64,000 nucleotides of DNA from an uncultured Clostridium sp. (GTDB lineage: Bacteria; Bacillota; Clostridia; Lachnospirales; Lachnospiraceae). The DNA lies in contig UQXF01000002.1 of NCBI GenBank assembly GCA_900544905.1, forward strand, positions 13,983 through 77,982. Reading direction: 5' to 3'. Under the pieces are notes generated by a model. The model was not told where the DNA came from, made no database searches, and saw only the letters and a list, made by a program, of their open reading frames with translations. The translations under genes and the position numbers were made by a program. Shown one piece after another: positions 16,955 to 26,631 of the stretch (positions within the stretch are counted from its first letter, which is position 1; every line of letters begins with the position of its first letter).

Positions 16955-18167
16955 CTTCCTTTTCCTCCGTTTTTCCATTTAATACATTAATTTGTGTCCG
17001 GTTTCTTAAAATCTGAATGTTCCCATCCGTATCAATTAAGAGCACCTGTGGCAGCTCCCGGCTTAAAAACAGTGCCATACCCTCGGTGACGGCATAAGCG
17101 CCACAGCGTTCAAAGACTAAAATGTCGCCGATATCAAAGGCATCAAGCTCCACCTGCCGCACCAATACGTCATTTACGGTACATAAGGAGCCGCAAATGG
17201 TCCATTTTCCAGCATTTCCAGGGGTATCCTTAGTTCTTATAATCTGCATATAGGGTTTTTTCATACCCATCATCTGACCGTAATAGTTTATGTGATGGAT
17301 GCCCCCATCCACAATGATAAAGCCTGTGTCAGCGGTATGCTTAATATCCATTATCTGTGTCATATAATATCCGCAGTTCCATGTCAGAAATCTTCCAAGC
17401 TCAATAGAAATGTGCTGGTATGAGGCTATGGCTGCCAGAGAATGGTTTAACATATCAAGCTGGCTGTTGTCGTCAGCTGCGGAAAGCTCTGCATCACTGG
17501 CATTTTCAAAGTATAAAACCATAAGACCGGGACCATATTCCAGCTCTAAGCTGTCCAGATTATATTTGTCCAGCAGCTGTCTGCCGTAGGTATCCAGCTG
17601 TTGCAGTTCCTGTTGGATTTTCTGTCCTTTTTTCTGTGTACCGGAATAATAATGGATTCCGATTACATCCATGGCGTTATCTGTCTGTATCATGGCAAGC
17701 ACCCGTTCTAAGCTGGTTTTATCCATGCCAAACTGATTGCCGCTTGAAAGTCTCAGCAGCACCTTAAGCCTTCTGTCAAGCCTGCCGGCGCATTGTCTGA
17801 GTATCCTGTAGTGCAGTTCGGATTCTATTGTGTAGATGCCTGCACCATGGCTGTAGGAGAAAATCCGTTCCATGGATTCCATGGTTTTGTTGACACCGGA
17901 TACCACAATCTTTTCAGGGTCTATCTGTTCCCGAATGCAGATTTCATATTCTCCCGGGGAGCACACCTCCAGTCTGTCTGTCAGCCGGGAGAGTGGGCCT
18001 GCCAAAAAAGGGTTTGCTTTCATGGCAAAGCATAGCTGCGTTCCTGCCGGGAGCCTGCTTCGTATCAGTGCAATCCGTTCAGGCAGACTCTGCATGTCAA
18101 ATACGTATGTGGGCGTTCCGTAATGGGAAGCTATAAATGGAAGCATGTCCTGTTGCATGTAATTCAT
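16938..18167 (-). CDS. Type III PLP-dependent decarboxylase (LysA/ODC-like) in a dlt-like operon
   Basis: 409 residues; alanine-racemase-type barrel plus C-terminal sheet, as in diaminopimelate or ornithine decarboxylases. Visible: the PLP lysine in CFAMKANPFLAGPL (~46-59), SGVNKTMESMERIF, RLSSGNQFGMDK, IHYYSGTQKK in place of LHCHIGSQ, LEYGPGL (glycine loop), ELGRFLTWNCG (PLP phosphate region), and the active-site Cys/Asp in CGSLCTVNDVL (~335-345) with GDILVFERCGAYA. The start ATG overlaps the stop of the adenylation gene. Such an enzyme is not part of the standard dltABCD set. It could make the amino acid used by the operon, or act on the carrier-bound amino acid as BtrK does in butirosin synthesis. 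Substrate unknown. Confidence 0.8.
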   Translation of the reverse strand: MNYMQQDMLPFIASHYGTPTYVFDMQSLPERIALIRSRLPAGTQLCFAMKANPFLAGPLSRLTDRLEVCSPGEYEICIREQIDPEKIVVSGVNKTMESMERIFSYSHGAGIYTIESELHYRILRQCAGRLDRRLKVLLRLSSGNQFGMDKTSLERVLAMIQTDNAMDVIGIHYYSGTQKKGQKIQQELQQLDTYGRQLLDKYNLDSLELEYGPGLMVLYFENASDAELSAADDNSQLDMLNHSLAAIASYQHISIELGRFLTWNCGYYMTQIMDIKHTADTGFIIVDGGIHHINYYGQMMGMKKPYMQIIRTKDTPGNAGKWTICGSLCTVNDVLVRQVELDAFDIGDILVFERCGAYAVTEGMALFLSRELPQVLLIDTDGNIQILRNRTQINVLNGKTEEKEDGRIN

Positions 18168-19702
18168 CCTCTCATCCTTTTGTTCTGATAAAGCTCTCTT
18201 ATAAGACGGCGGTCGGTTTTTCCGTTTTTTGTAAGAGGAAGGGATTCCACACAGCGGAGGATATTGGGAAGCATATATTCCGGCACCTTTTGTTTCATAT
18301 CGTTAAGAATCTGCTTCTTGTCATTCCCGCCCACATAGAAAGCCACAATTTTTCCTTTTTCCTCATCAAAAAAGCAGCAGGCATGCTCTACGGTGCTGAC
18401 ACTGCCGAGAACACTCTCTATTTCTTCGAGCTCAATGCGGTGTCCCATATGTTTGATTTGAAAATCCCTTCGCCCGGCAAAATAGAGCATATTATCAGCT
18501 CCGTAGTATGCCAGGTCACCGGTCCGGTAAATGGTTTCCGGCCAGCCGGACTGCAGCGGGTTCTGTGTAAAGGCTTTTGCAGTGGCGGCAGAATCATTGT
18601 AATAGCCGAGGGCAAGGGATGTGCCTGCCACGCATAGCTCGCCGGTCACCCCAGGTTTGGTATATGGTATTTCGTTGTCATCCTCATCCAATAAAAATAC
18701 CCGTTCATTGGCAAATGCCTGTCCCATTGGAAGCCTGTCATTTTCCGAAAACTCTTTGTCTATTATATAATATGTGCAGTTGCAGGTAATTTCAGTCGGA
18801 CCGTACAGATTGACAAACATGGCATCCGGATAGTAGGAGCGCCAGATATTTAACTGTTTTATTGGCATCATTTCACCGCTGAACATAATTTTATTGATTC
18901 CCGACGGCGCTTTGTGTTTTAGTCCATGGAGACGGTTTAACAGGCAAAGCGCTGATACCGCCCAAATCAGGGTGGTCACCCTGTTGTCATCTAACATGTC
19001 TACCACTGCATTGGGAAACATAAAGTAAGACCTTGGGATGATTATCAGGGTTGCTCCGAGCTTTAATGTGCTGTAAATATCCTTTACCGACACATCAAAA
19101 TCAAAGGGTGCCTGGTTGCCGATTACATCATCGCAGGTAATGCCAAATGTTTCGGTGAACTGCTCGATAAAATCAATAACGGAACGATGGCAGATTAGAA
19201 CGCCCTTGGGAACACCGGTGGAGCCGGATGTAAAATTACAATAAACCGGGTCTGTATCCACCAGCTTATGCCGGAGCTGCATAAGCATTGCATCAGCAGC
19301 TTCCTCGCTTTTTTCCGTGAATAAATCCTCTGTATATATAATTGTTTTATTATACCCTGCGCTGTTAAGCTTTTCCGCCTGATTTTTTTCCGTTATCACA
19401 ATATCGGTATGTAGTGTATTGAGAAGCTGCCGGATTCGGTCGGCAGGAAAGGCTGGGTCCACCAGGGTGTAAAAACATCCTGCATACAGGATTCCCATGA
19501 ATGCCTTCAGGGTGATAACGCTTTTATCCATAAACACAGCGATGGGTTTTTTAATATCTGTCTGTCTTGCCAGCAGTATTCCGATTTTTTTTGCATCTGC
19601 CAGCAGCTCACTGTATGTACAGGAGCTTTTATCGTCTTTGACCGCGGTCTTGTTGGGAAAGGCTGCTGCACTGGCTTCGAGATATTCTAATACATTGTTC
19701 AT
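18164..19702 (-). CDS. Amino-acid adenylation enzyme, DltA-like
   Basis: 512 residues, a stand-alone adenylation domain of the size of DltA. Core motifs: FTSGSTGVPKGV (A3, ~163), NQAPFDFDVSVKDIY (A4, where the Asp that contacts the substrate amino group is retained), NLYGPTE (A5), YRTGDL (A7), GRRDFQIKHMGHRIELEEIE (A8) and the lysine in LTKNGKTDRR (A10). It should activate an alpha-amino acid with ATP and load it on the carrier protein encoded at 16724-16954. D-alanine is the default for DltA, but the extra decarboxylase in the operon makes another substrate possible. First gene of the leftward operon; it faces the ABC exporter across a 276-base control region. Confidence 0.88.
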   Translation of the reverse strand: MNNVLEYLEASAAAFPNKTAVKDDKSSCTYSELLADAKKIGILLARQTDIKKPIAVFMDKSVITLKAFMGILYAGCFYTLVDPAFPADRIRQLLNTLHTDIVITEKNQAEKLNSAGYNKTIIYTEDLFTEKSEEAADAMLMQLRHKLVDTDPVYCNFTSGSTGVPKGVLICHRSVIDFIEQFTETFGITCDDVIGNQAPFDFDVSVKDIYSTLKLGATLIIIPRSYFMFPNAVVDMLDDNRVTTLIWAVSALCLLNRLHGLKHKAPSGINKIMFSGEMMPIKQLNIWRSYYPDAMFVNLYGPTEITCNCTYYIIDKEFSENDRLPMGQAFANERVFLLDEDDNEIPYTKPGVTGELCVAGTSLALGYYNDSAATAKAFTQNPLQSGWPETIYRTGDLAYYGADNMLYFAGRRDFQIKHMGHRIELEEIESVLGSVSTVEHACCFFDEEKGKIVAFYVGGNDKKQILNDMKQKVPEYMLPNILRCVESLPLTKNGKTDRRLIRELYQNKRMRG

Positions 19703-19820
19703 AATTGCCTCCCATATTTATATTGCAAACGCTTGTTTCATATCTTGCTGTTTTTGTTTGATTTTATTAACCACATTGTCACAAAGTAACATATAATACA
19801 TGAATATACAATAAAATTTA

Positions 19821-19860
19821 ATCTTAAGAAATCTTAAAAAAACTTAAAGAAATCTTAAGA
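19821..19860. promoter_or_regulatory. Four phased 10-bp CTTAA repeats
   Basis: Four consecutive 10-base units, ATCTTAAGAA, ATCTTAAAAA, AACTTAAAGA and AATCTTAAGA, lie in the divergent region between the dlt-like operon and the ABC exporter. One unit per helical turn places all boxes on one DNA face, as for OmpR/PhoB-type response regulators. The array lies 29 bases upstream of the exporter's -35. Confidence 0.6.
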
Positions 19861-19888
19861 TATAAAAAGAGGAGTAGTAAAAAATAAA

Positions 19889-19918
19889 TTGTACTTTTCA
19901 TAAATTGTCTGTTATACT
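19889..19918 (+). promoter_or_regulatory. Promoter of the ABC exporter
   Basis: TTGTAC (19889-19894), an 18-base spacer and TATACT (19913-19918). It lies downstream of the phased repeats and 60 bases before the ATG. Confidence 0.55.
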
Positions 19919-19978
19919 CAAATCACTTTTAGCAAAAAATATCAGGTAATTGCGAAATAAAGTAATGAGGTGAGAAGA

Positions 19979-21739
19979 ATGGATAACAAGGAATACAGGA
20001 CAACAGAGCTTTTAAGGAGATTTCTTCCCTATTACAGGGAACACGTCGGAACGGTGGCGCTGGACTTGTTCTGTGCGGCACTGACAACCATTTGTGAACT
20101 GGTGCTGCCCCTTATCATGCGTTATATTACCAATGAGGGAATGCGGGATTTGGCGTCGCTGTCGGTAAAGACCATTTTGATGCTTGGTGCATTGTATCTG
20201 GGACTTAGAATCATAGACAGTATTGCCAATTACTATATGGCAGATGTGGGTCATGTAATGGGTGCTAAAATCGAGACTACTATGAGAAGGGATGCCTATT
20301 CCCATCTTCAGAAGCTTTCTAATACCTATTATAACAATACAAAGGTGGGGCAGATTATGGGCAGGATTACCAATGACCTGTTTGATGTGACGGAGTTTGC
20401 CCATCACTGTCCGGAGGAGTTCTTCATTGCAGCAATCAAGGCGGTGGCTGGATTTATTATTTTGTCCGGGATTAATTTCTGGCTTACACTGATTATTTTC
20501 TGTATCGTGCCGGTTATGTTTTTTACCTGCATGGCTTTAAATAAAAGGATGAAGCGGGCATTTTCCAAACAGAGATATCAGATTGGAGAGCTGAACGCCC
20601 GTATTGAAGACAGCCTTTTAGGGCAGAAGGTAGTGAAGGCTTTCACAAATGAGGATATGGAAAATGAAAAATTTGCTGTAGACAACCGGCATTTCTTTGA
20701 AATAAAAAAGGAAACCTATAAATATATGGCAGCATTTCAGACAACCACAAGAATGTTTGATGGCATCATGTATCTTGCCGTGGTGACAGGTGGCGGAATT
20801 TTTATGGTTAAGGGGCTGATAAAGCCCGGCGATTTGGTGGCATATATGCTCTATGTTACAACCCTGATTGCTACGATACGCAGAATTATTGAGTTTGCCG
20901 AGCAGTTCCAGCGGGGCATGACAGGGATTGAGCGTTTTTTGCAGATTATGGATGCAGATATTGACATATTTGACGAAGAAGGGGCACAGCCTTTGGAACA
21001 TGTGTCAGGAGATATTGAGTTTGAAAATGTAAGCTTTGAATATCCGGATGACCACAATATGGTATTTTCAAACCTGAATCTATCCATAAAGGCGGGGGAG
21101 AAGGTTGCGATTGTGGGACCGTCCGGCGGCGGTAAGACTACACTCTGTAATCTGATACCAAGGTTTTATGATATTGATACCGGCTGTATCCGGTTAGACG
21201 GGAAAAATATCAGGGATTATACGTTAAAGAGCCTGCGGCAGCATATCGGGATTGTCCAGCAGGATGTATATTTGTTTTCCGGAACGGTTTACGACAATAT
21301 TGTTTATGGGAAACCGGATGCAACACGGGAGCAGGTGACAGAGGCGGCAAGGCTTGCCGGGGCAGATGCTTTTATAAAGGAGCTCAAGGATGGTTATGAC
21401 ACGTACATCGGAGAGCGCGGTGTGAAGTTATCCGGCGGACAGAAACAGAGAATCAGTATTGCCAGGGTTTTCCTGAAAAATCCGCCAATTCTCATATTGG
21501 ACGAGGCTACCTCGGCATTGGACAATGAGAGTGAGTTTGAGGTGGCAAAGTCCCTGGTAAAGCTGTCGAAGGGAAGAACAACACTGACGATTGCACACAG
21601 ACTTTCCAGTATCCGAAATTCGGACCGGATACTGGTGCTTACCCAGGAGGGCATCGTGGAGGAGGGAAGCCACGATGAACTGATGGAGAAGCAGGGAATG
21701 TATTACCAGTTTTATACCATGGCGGATAAGTGGCAGTGA
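19979..21739 (+). CDS. ABC exporter, fused membrane and ATPase domains (MsbA/LmrA type)
   Basis: 586 residues: six transmembrane helices (about 20-310), then the nucleotide-binding domain. Walker A GPSGGGKTTL (~381), Q-loop IVQQDVYLF, signature LSGGQKQR, Walker B ILILDEATSALD and His in IAHRLSS are all intact. ATG 19979 follows GAGGTGAG. It works as a homodimer or with a partner not in this window, exporting lipids, drugs or peptides; substrate unknown. It is monocistronic, ending at the hairpin terminator at 21781-21819. The shared divergent control region with the dlt-like operon suggests related expression, possibly in envelope stress. Confidence 0.93.
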   Translation: MDNKEYRTTELLRRFLPYYREHVGTVALDLFCAALTTICELVLPLIMRYITNEGMRDLASLSVKTILMLGALYLGLRIIDSIANYYMADVGHVMGAKIETTMRRDAYSHLQKLSNTYYNNTKVGQIMGRITNDLFDVTEFAHHCPEEFFIAAIKAVAGFIILSGINFWLTLIIFCIVPVMFFTCMALNKRMKRAFSKQRYQIGELNARIEDSLLGQKVVKAFTNEDMENEKFAVDNRHFFEIKKETYKYMAAFQTTTRMFDGIMYLAVVTGGGIFMVKGLIKPGDLVAYMLYVTTLIATIRRIIEFAEQFQRGMTGIERFLQIMDADIDIFDEEGAQPLEHVSGDIEFENVSFEYPDDHNMVFSNLNLSIKAGEKVAIVGPSGGGKTTLCNLIPRFYDIDTGCIRLDGKNIRDYTLKSLRQHIGIVQQDVYLFSGTVYDNIVYGKPDATREQVTEAARLAGADAFIKELKDGYDTYIGERGVKLSGGQKQRISIARVFLKNPPILILDEATSALDNESEFEVAKSLVKLSKGRTTLTIAHRLSSIRNSDRILVLTQEGIVEEGSHDELMEKQGMYYQFYTMADKWQ

Positions 21740-21780
21740 TGCGGCGGTTATAAAATGAGTAAATATAGACTGATATATAA

Positions 21781-21819
21781 GTACAGAACAAATATTCGAT
21801 TTTGTTCTGTACTTTTTTT
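21781..21819 (+). terminator. Rho-independent terminator overlapping an SOS-like box
   Basis: GTACAGAACAAA and TTTGTTCTGTAC form a perfect 12-bp stem with an 8-base loop, followed by seven T. It terminates the ABC exporter. The left arm and loop also read GAACAAATATTC, which resembles a DinR/LexA half-site pair. Confidence 0.8.
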
Positions 21820-21846
21820 GAACAGTCTGCTATACTTTTACCTGTG

Positions 21847-21860
21847 CGAACTGAGGTTCG
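21847..21860 (+). promoter_or_regulatory. SOS (DinR/LexA) box upstream of uvrA
   Basis: CGAACTGAGGTTCG carries the GAAC-N4-GTTC core. It lies ten bases after a TATACT -10-like element (21831-21836), a repressing position. It is 206 bases upstream of the uvrA ATG. The leader between shows no other clear element. Confidence 0.75.
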
Positions 21861-22066
21861 GTTGTGAGTGATAAAGAAAAAACGTCAAGAATCTATTTGA
21901 AAAATGTCCCAGACCTAAAAATAATAAATTCTTGCAAATAATTTAATAATAATCGATAATATGAAAAGAAGTTACTGGTGAAATGTATTATATCGCACAA
22001 CGGTCAGCAGCGAAAACAGAGTTTCGCAAACGCCTAATTCAGACAGTAACAGAAAGGAACAAACCA

Positions 22067-24889
22067 ATGAAGCAATACATTACAATCAAGGGTGCAAAGG
22101 AGCACAATTTAAAGAACATTGATATTAAGATTCCAAGAGATGAATTGGTGGTTCTCACCGGTCTTTCCGGTTCCGGTAAATCATCTCTTGCATTTGATAC
22201 AATATATGCAGAGGGACAGCGCCGTTATATGGAATCCCTGTCCTCTTATGCAAGACAATTTTTAGGACAGGCAGAGAAACCGGATGTGGAGAAAATCGAG
22301 GGTTTATCCCCAGCGATATCCATTGACCAGAAATCTACGAACCGCAATCCACGTTCCACGGTGGGAACGGTGACGGAAATCTATGATTATTTCCGCCTTT
22401 TGTATGCAAGAATCGGAATCCCTCATTGCCCAAAATGCGGGAAAGAGATTAAAAGGCAAACAGTAGACCAGATGGTGGATGCGGTTATGGAGCTGCCGGA
22501 GGGCACAAAAATTCAGCTTTTGGCACCGGTTATCAGGGGAAGAAAGGGAAGACATGAAAAAGTTCTCGCCCAGGCGAAGAGAAGCGGATATGTACGTGTT
22601 ATTGTGGACGGCTCCCTGTATGATTTGTCGGAGGAGATTACCCTGGACAAGAATAAAAAGCATGATATTTCCATTGTAGTAGACCGCCTTGTGGTGAAGA
22701 AGGGTATTGAGAGACGTTTAAATGATTCCATTGAAGCGGTTATGAAGCTGGCGGAAGGTATCATGGTGGTGGATGTGATTGGCGGGAAACCAATTAATAT
22801 GAGCTCCAGCTTTTCCTGTCCGGACTGTGGAATCAGTATTGATGAGATTGAGCCGAGAAGCTTTTCCTTCAATAACCCATTTGGAGCTTGTCCTACCTGT
22901 TTCGGACTTGGCTATAAGATGGAATTTGATGTGGATTTAATGATACCGGACCAGAACCTTTCCATAGCAGATGGTGCGATTACTGTGCTGGGCTGGCAGT
23001 CCTGTACAGATAAGAAATCCTATACAAGAGCCATACTGGATGCTCTGGCAGAGGAGTATAATTTTGATTTAAATACACCATTTAACCAGATGACAGAGGA
23101 AGCAAGAAACATTATTCTTCATGGTACAAATGGACATGAGGTTAAGGTTCATTATAAGGGACAGCGCGGTGAAGGAATATATGATGTGGCATTTGAAGGA
23201 CTGATTCGCAATGTACAGAGACGCTATCGTGAGGTGGGTTCTGAGTCTATGAAGGAAGAGTATGAGACCTTTATGACTATAACGCCCTGTGATGTCTGTG
23301 AGGGACAGCGGCTGAAAAAAGAATCCCTTGCTGTTACGGTTGCAGGCAAGAATATATATGAGATTACCACCATGTCTATAGATAAGCTGGTGGAATTTCT
23401 GGACAATATGGAGCTTACGGAGCGCCAGCAGTTTATTGGCGGGGGAATTTTGAAAGAAATTAAGGCGAGACTGAATTTCTTAATGGATGTAGGTTTGAAT
23501 TATCTTGCACTTTACAGACCTACTGGTACGTTATCCGGAGGCGAGGCACAGAGAATCCGGCTTGCGACCCAGATTGGTTCCGGACTTGTGGGGGTTGCCT
23601 ATATTTTGGACGAGCCGAGTATCGGTCTTCACCAGCGGGACAACGATAAATTGATTGCAACACTGAAGCATCTCCGGGACCTTGGCAACACCCTGATTGT
23701 GGTAGAGCATGATGAGGATACCATGCTGGCGGCAGACCATATTGTGGATATCGGACCCGGTGCGGGAGAAAATGGTGGAGAGGTGATTGCCCAGGGAACG
23801 GCAGCACAGATTATGAAGAATAAAAAGTCCATTACCGGTGCGTATCTGTCCGGGCGCATTAAGATTCCGGTGCCGGAAAAGCGGAAAGAGCCAACGGGCT
23901 GGATTACCGTGAAGGGCGCAAGACAGAATAATCTGAAAAATATTGACGTGGCATTTCCGCTGGGGGTTATGACCTGTGTCACCGGGGTGTCCGGTTCCGG
24001 GAAAAGCTCCTTGGTAAATGAGATATTATATAAGCATCTGGCAAAGGAGTTAAACCGTGCCAGGATGAAATCGGGAGCCCATGATGCAATTGAAGGATTG
24101 GAACAGCTTGACAAGGTTATTAATATCGACCAGTCTCCGATTGGAAGAACACCACGGTCAAATCCGGCAACCTATACCGGAGTTTTCGATATGATTCGGG
24201 ATTTGTTTGCAGGAACAAAGGAAGCAAAGGCTAAGGGCTATAAGAAGGGAAGATTTTCCTTCAATATTTCCGGCGGACGCTGTGAGGCATGTAAGGGTGA
24301 CGGTATTATCAAGATAGAGATGCATTTCCTCCCGGATGTGTATGTACCATGTGAGGTATGCGGTGGCAAGCGGTACAACAGGGAGACCTTAGAGGTTACC
24401 TATAAGGGTAAGAATATCTATGATGTGCTGGATATGACAGTAGATGAGGCGTGTAATTTCTTTCAGAATGTTCCGTCTATTTTAAGGAAGATTGAGACGT
24501 TAAAGGAAGTAGGTCTTGGCTATATCCGGTTGGGACAGCCCTCTACAACCTTGAGTGGCGGCGAGGCACAGCGCGTGAAATTAGCCACAGAGCTTTCCAG
24601 AAGAAGTACCGGAAGAACCATTTATATATTAGATGAGCCTACTACGGGCCTGCATTTTGCGGATGTGCACAAGCTGGTGGAGATACTTCAGCGTCTGTCA
24701 GAGGGCGGCAATACCGTGGTTGTGATTGAACATAATCTGGAAGTCATCAAAACCGCAGATTATATTATTGATATCGGACCAGAGGGCGGCGACAAGGGAG
24801 GAACAATTGTTGTTGCAGGAACACCGGAGGAAGTAGTACAATGTAAAGAAAGTTATACGGGACAATATCTGAAAAAGCTGTTACAATAA
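22067..24889 (+). CDS. uvrA: Excinuclease ABC subunit A
   Basis: 940 residues, the standard length. UvrA dimers scan DNA for damage and load UvrB. Two ABC modules are visible: first Walker [15 protein letters not shown] (~31-44) and [16 protein letters not shown]; second Walker [14 protein letters not shown] (~640) and [15 protein letters not shown], each followed by ILDEP. Zinc sites include CPKCGKE near the insertion domain, CPDC...CPTC, and the long loop from CEACKGDG to [16 protein letters not shown]. The start is ATG 22067 behind AAAGGAAC; 28 more upstream codons are open but lack a site. SOS-controlled through the box at 21847. It pairs functionally with uvrB at 12274. Confidence 0.98.
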   Translation: MKQYITIKGAKEHNLKNIDIKIPRDELVVLTGLSGSGKSSLAFDTIYAEGQRRYMESLSSYARQFLGQAEKPDVEKIEGLSPAISIDQKSTNRNPRSTVGTVTEIYDYFRLLYARIGIPHCPKCGKEIKRQTVDQMVDAVMELPEGTKIQLLAPVIRGRKGRHEKVLAQAKRSGYVRVIVDGSLYDLSEEITLDKNKKHDISIVVDRLVVKKGIERRLNDSIEAVMKLAEGIMVVDVIGGKPINMSSSFSCPDCGISIDEIEPRSFSFNNPFGACPTCFGLGYKMEFDVDLMIPDQNLSIADGAITVLGWQSCTDKKSYTRAILDALAEEYNFDLNTPFNQMTEEARNIILHGTNGHEVKVHYKGQRGEGIYDVAFEGLIRNVQRRYREVGSESMKEEYETFMTITPCDVCEGQRLKKESLAVTVAGKNIYEITTMSIDKLVEFLDNMELTERQQFIGGGILKEIKARLNFLMDVGLNYLALYRPTGTLSGGEAQRIRLATQIGSGLVGVAYILDEPSIGLHQRDNDKLIATLKHLRDLGNTLIVVEHDEDTMLAADHIVDIGPGAGENGGEVIAQGTAAQIMKNKKSITGAYLSGRIKIPVPEKRKEPTGWITVKGARQNNLKNIDVAFPLGVMTCVTGVSGSGKSSLVNEILYKHLAKELNRARMKSGAHDAIEGLEQLDKVINIDQSPIGRTPRSNPATYTGVFDMIRDLFAGTKEAKAKGYKKGRFSFNISGGRCEACKGDGIIKIEMHFLPDVYVPCEVCGGKRYNRETLEVTYKGKNIYDVLDMTVDEACNFFQNVPSILRKIETLKEVGLGYIRLGQPSTTLSGGEAQRVKLATELSRRSTGRTIYILDEPTTGLHFADVHKLVEILQRLSEGGNTVVVIEHNLEVIKTADYIIDIGPEGGDKGGTIVVAGTPEEVVQCKESYTGQYLKKLLQ

Positions 24890-24995
24890 TAATGGCTGTT
24901 ATTCACAGGAATTTAACAGGAACCGTGTATATAATGATGATTATATATTGCAGCAGTTGATTACAATACGCAGGATAATAGGATGGAGGGTACGG

Positions 24996-26501
24996 ATGAT
25001 TTCAAAGAAGAAGCACAGAAGCCTGGTGTGGAAACGGATACGGGTATTTATTGGTCTTGCCGGTTTTCTTTTTATGGCAGCGCCGTGTAGCAGTCAGGCG
25101 GCAGGAATTGATTTTAATACCAGAATCACGGAATTAAAGACGGAATTTCCTGACGGAAAGTATTGGAACCATGTGGGAAGCACAAAGGATAATTCGGATG
25201 GTTATACAAGCAAGCCCTGCACGCTTCATAAGACTTCGGGGGTGAGCCATGTTTATGGAACAGGCGGCTGTACCTGCAATCATTTTGCCGGAGGCGGGCA
25301 TTTACTGGCAACCCAGTGCATGGGGTTTGCCAACAAATTAGGCTATGATGTATTTGGCGATACTACATGGATTACATATAATAGTCCAAGCAAGACCCAG
25401 ATAGCAAATATCCAGGTTGGGGATATTGTGAGAATCAACGGCAGTCATTCTGTGTTTGTCATAGCAAGAAGCGGAAATAATATTATGGCAGCCGAGGCGA
25501 ATTATCCGAATGGATGCCAGATTAAATGGGGACGGATTATTAATCTGACAACCGTCACGGTAAGCTATTATGAACATGCCGGGAATTATGATTCTGTGCT
25601 TGCTTCCGGAACAGTGGTGCCGAATCCTTCCGGTAATACCACAGAGCAGGCAGCCACAGAGGATAAAACAGAGGAAGCCACAACAGCTGCAACGGAGGCA
25701 AAGGCTCCATTTACCGGCTGGAAAAAGGCGGCAGATGGAATCCATTACCAGTACATAAAGGCGGACAAGGTTCAGAAAAAGAAGTGGATTACGGTTAAAA
25801 AGAAAAAATACTATCTGGATAAAAAGGGTTACCGGGTCACAGGTCTTTATAAAATCGGAAAGAAGAGCTATTATTTTAACACAAAGGGAGTACTGCAGAA
25901 GAAAAAGTGGGTAACCTTTGAGGGGGAATCCTACTATGTGGGCGGCAGTGGTTATGCTCTGAAGAAACAATGGCTGTATAAGGGTAATACACTTGTTTAT
26001 GTGACCGATGACGGAAGCGTGGCAAAGAGTGAAATGGTAAAAATCAGCGGTAAAACCTATTATTTTAACGCAAAGGGAAAACGCTCAAAGGGCTTTAAGA
26101 AATATAAAGGGAACTATTACTATTGTAACAGCAAGGGCGTAGTTCAGAAGAAAAAATGGATTACCAAGGGTGGCAAAAAATATTACCTTAAGAAATCAGG
26201 CGTCCGGGCGCAGAGCACACTGATGAAAATCGGGAAATACAAGTATTATTTTAATGAAAAGGGATGTCTGGTTAAGAATAAGCGCTTTACTTATAAAGGC
26301 AAGATTTATAAGGCAGATAAAAAGGGACGTTGTAAATTCGTGAAAAATGATGTAACCACAGAGATGGTAACAAAGGAGAATAACAAAAAAGAAACGACAA
26401 CGGAAGCTGTGACAGAAGAGGCAGTGACACAGGAAGCAACAACGGAGCAGGCAGCTACGGAGAATTTAGAAGAAGCAACAGGGCAGCGTGTCGAGTCTTA
26501 A
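24996..26501 (+). CDS. Secreted CHAP-like protein with cell-wall-binding repeats
   Basis: 501 residues from ATG 24996 (GGAGGG upstream). A signal peptide lies at about residues 1-35. The N-terminal module (about 45-210) resembles CHAP/NlpC-like amidases: a Cys in THLL..TQCMGFANKLG (written with gap), GDIVRINGSHSVFVI with a His, and later WGRIINLTTVTV. A TTE-rich linker follows. Then about nine 20-residue aromatic/Gly repeats of choline-binding type run to ~455 (patterns KKWITVKKKKYYLDKKGYRV, KSYYFNTKG, KTYYFNAKG). The tail is again TTE-rich. It probably binds and cuts or remodels peptidoglycan, though the catalytic triad should be checked. The repeats are far more lysine-rich than classical choline-binding modules. 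Confidence 0.78.
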   Translation: MISKKKHRSLVWKRIRVFIGLAGFLFMAAPCSSQAAGIDFNTRITELKTEFPDGKYWNHVGSTKDNSDGYTSKPCTLHKTSGVSHVYGTGGCTCNHFAGGGHLLATQCMGFANKLGYDVFGDTTWITYNSPSKTQIANIQVGDIVRINGSHSVFVIARSGNNIMAAEANYPNGCQIKWGRIINLTTVTVSYYEHAGNYDSVLASGTVVPNPSGNTTEQAATEDKTEEATTAATEAKAPFTGWKKAADGIHYQYIKADKVQKKKWITVKKKKYYLDKKGYRVTGLYKIGKKSYYFNTKGVLQKKKWVTFEGESYYVGGSGYALKKQWLYKGNTLVYVTDDGSVAKSEMVKISGKTYYFNAKGKRSKGFKKYKGNYYYCNSKGVVQKKKWITKGGKKYYLKKSGVRAQSTLMKIGKYKYYFNEKGCLVKNKRFTYKGKIYKADKKGRCKFVKNDVTTEMVTKENNKKETTTEAVTEEAVTQEATTEQAATENLEEATGQRVES

Positions 26502-26631
26502 GAGAATTCATCAGAATTTTGAAGATGATACCTACTATTATATTTGGAATTTTTTCCCTATAATGAACGTATATGCATGAGTGGTTCTTAAAAGCACTCA
26601 TACAGCGGATTCAATACAGGGAGGACAGAAT

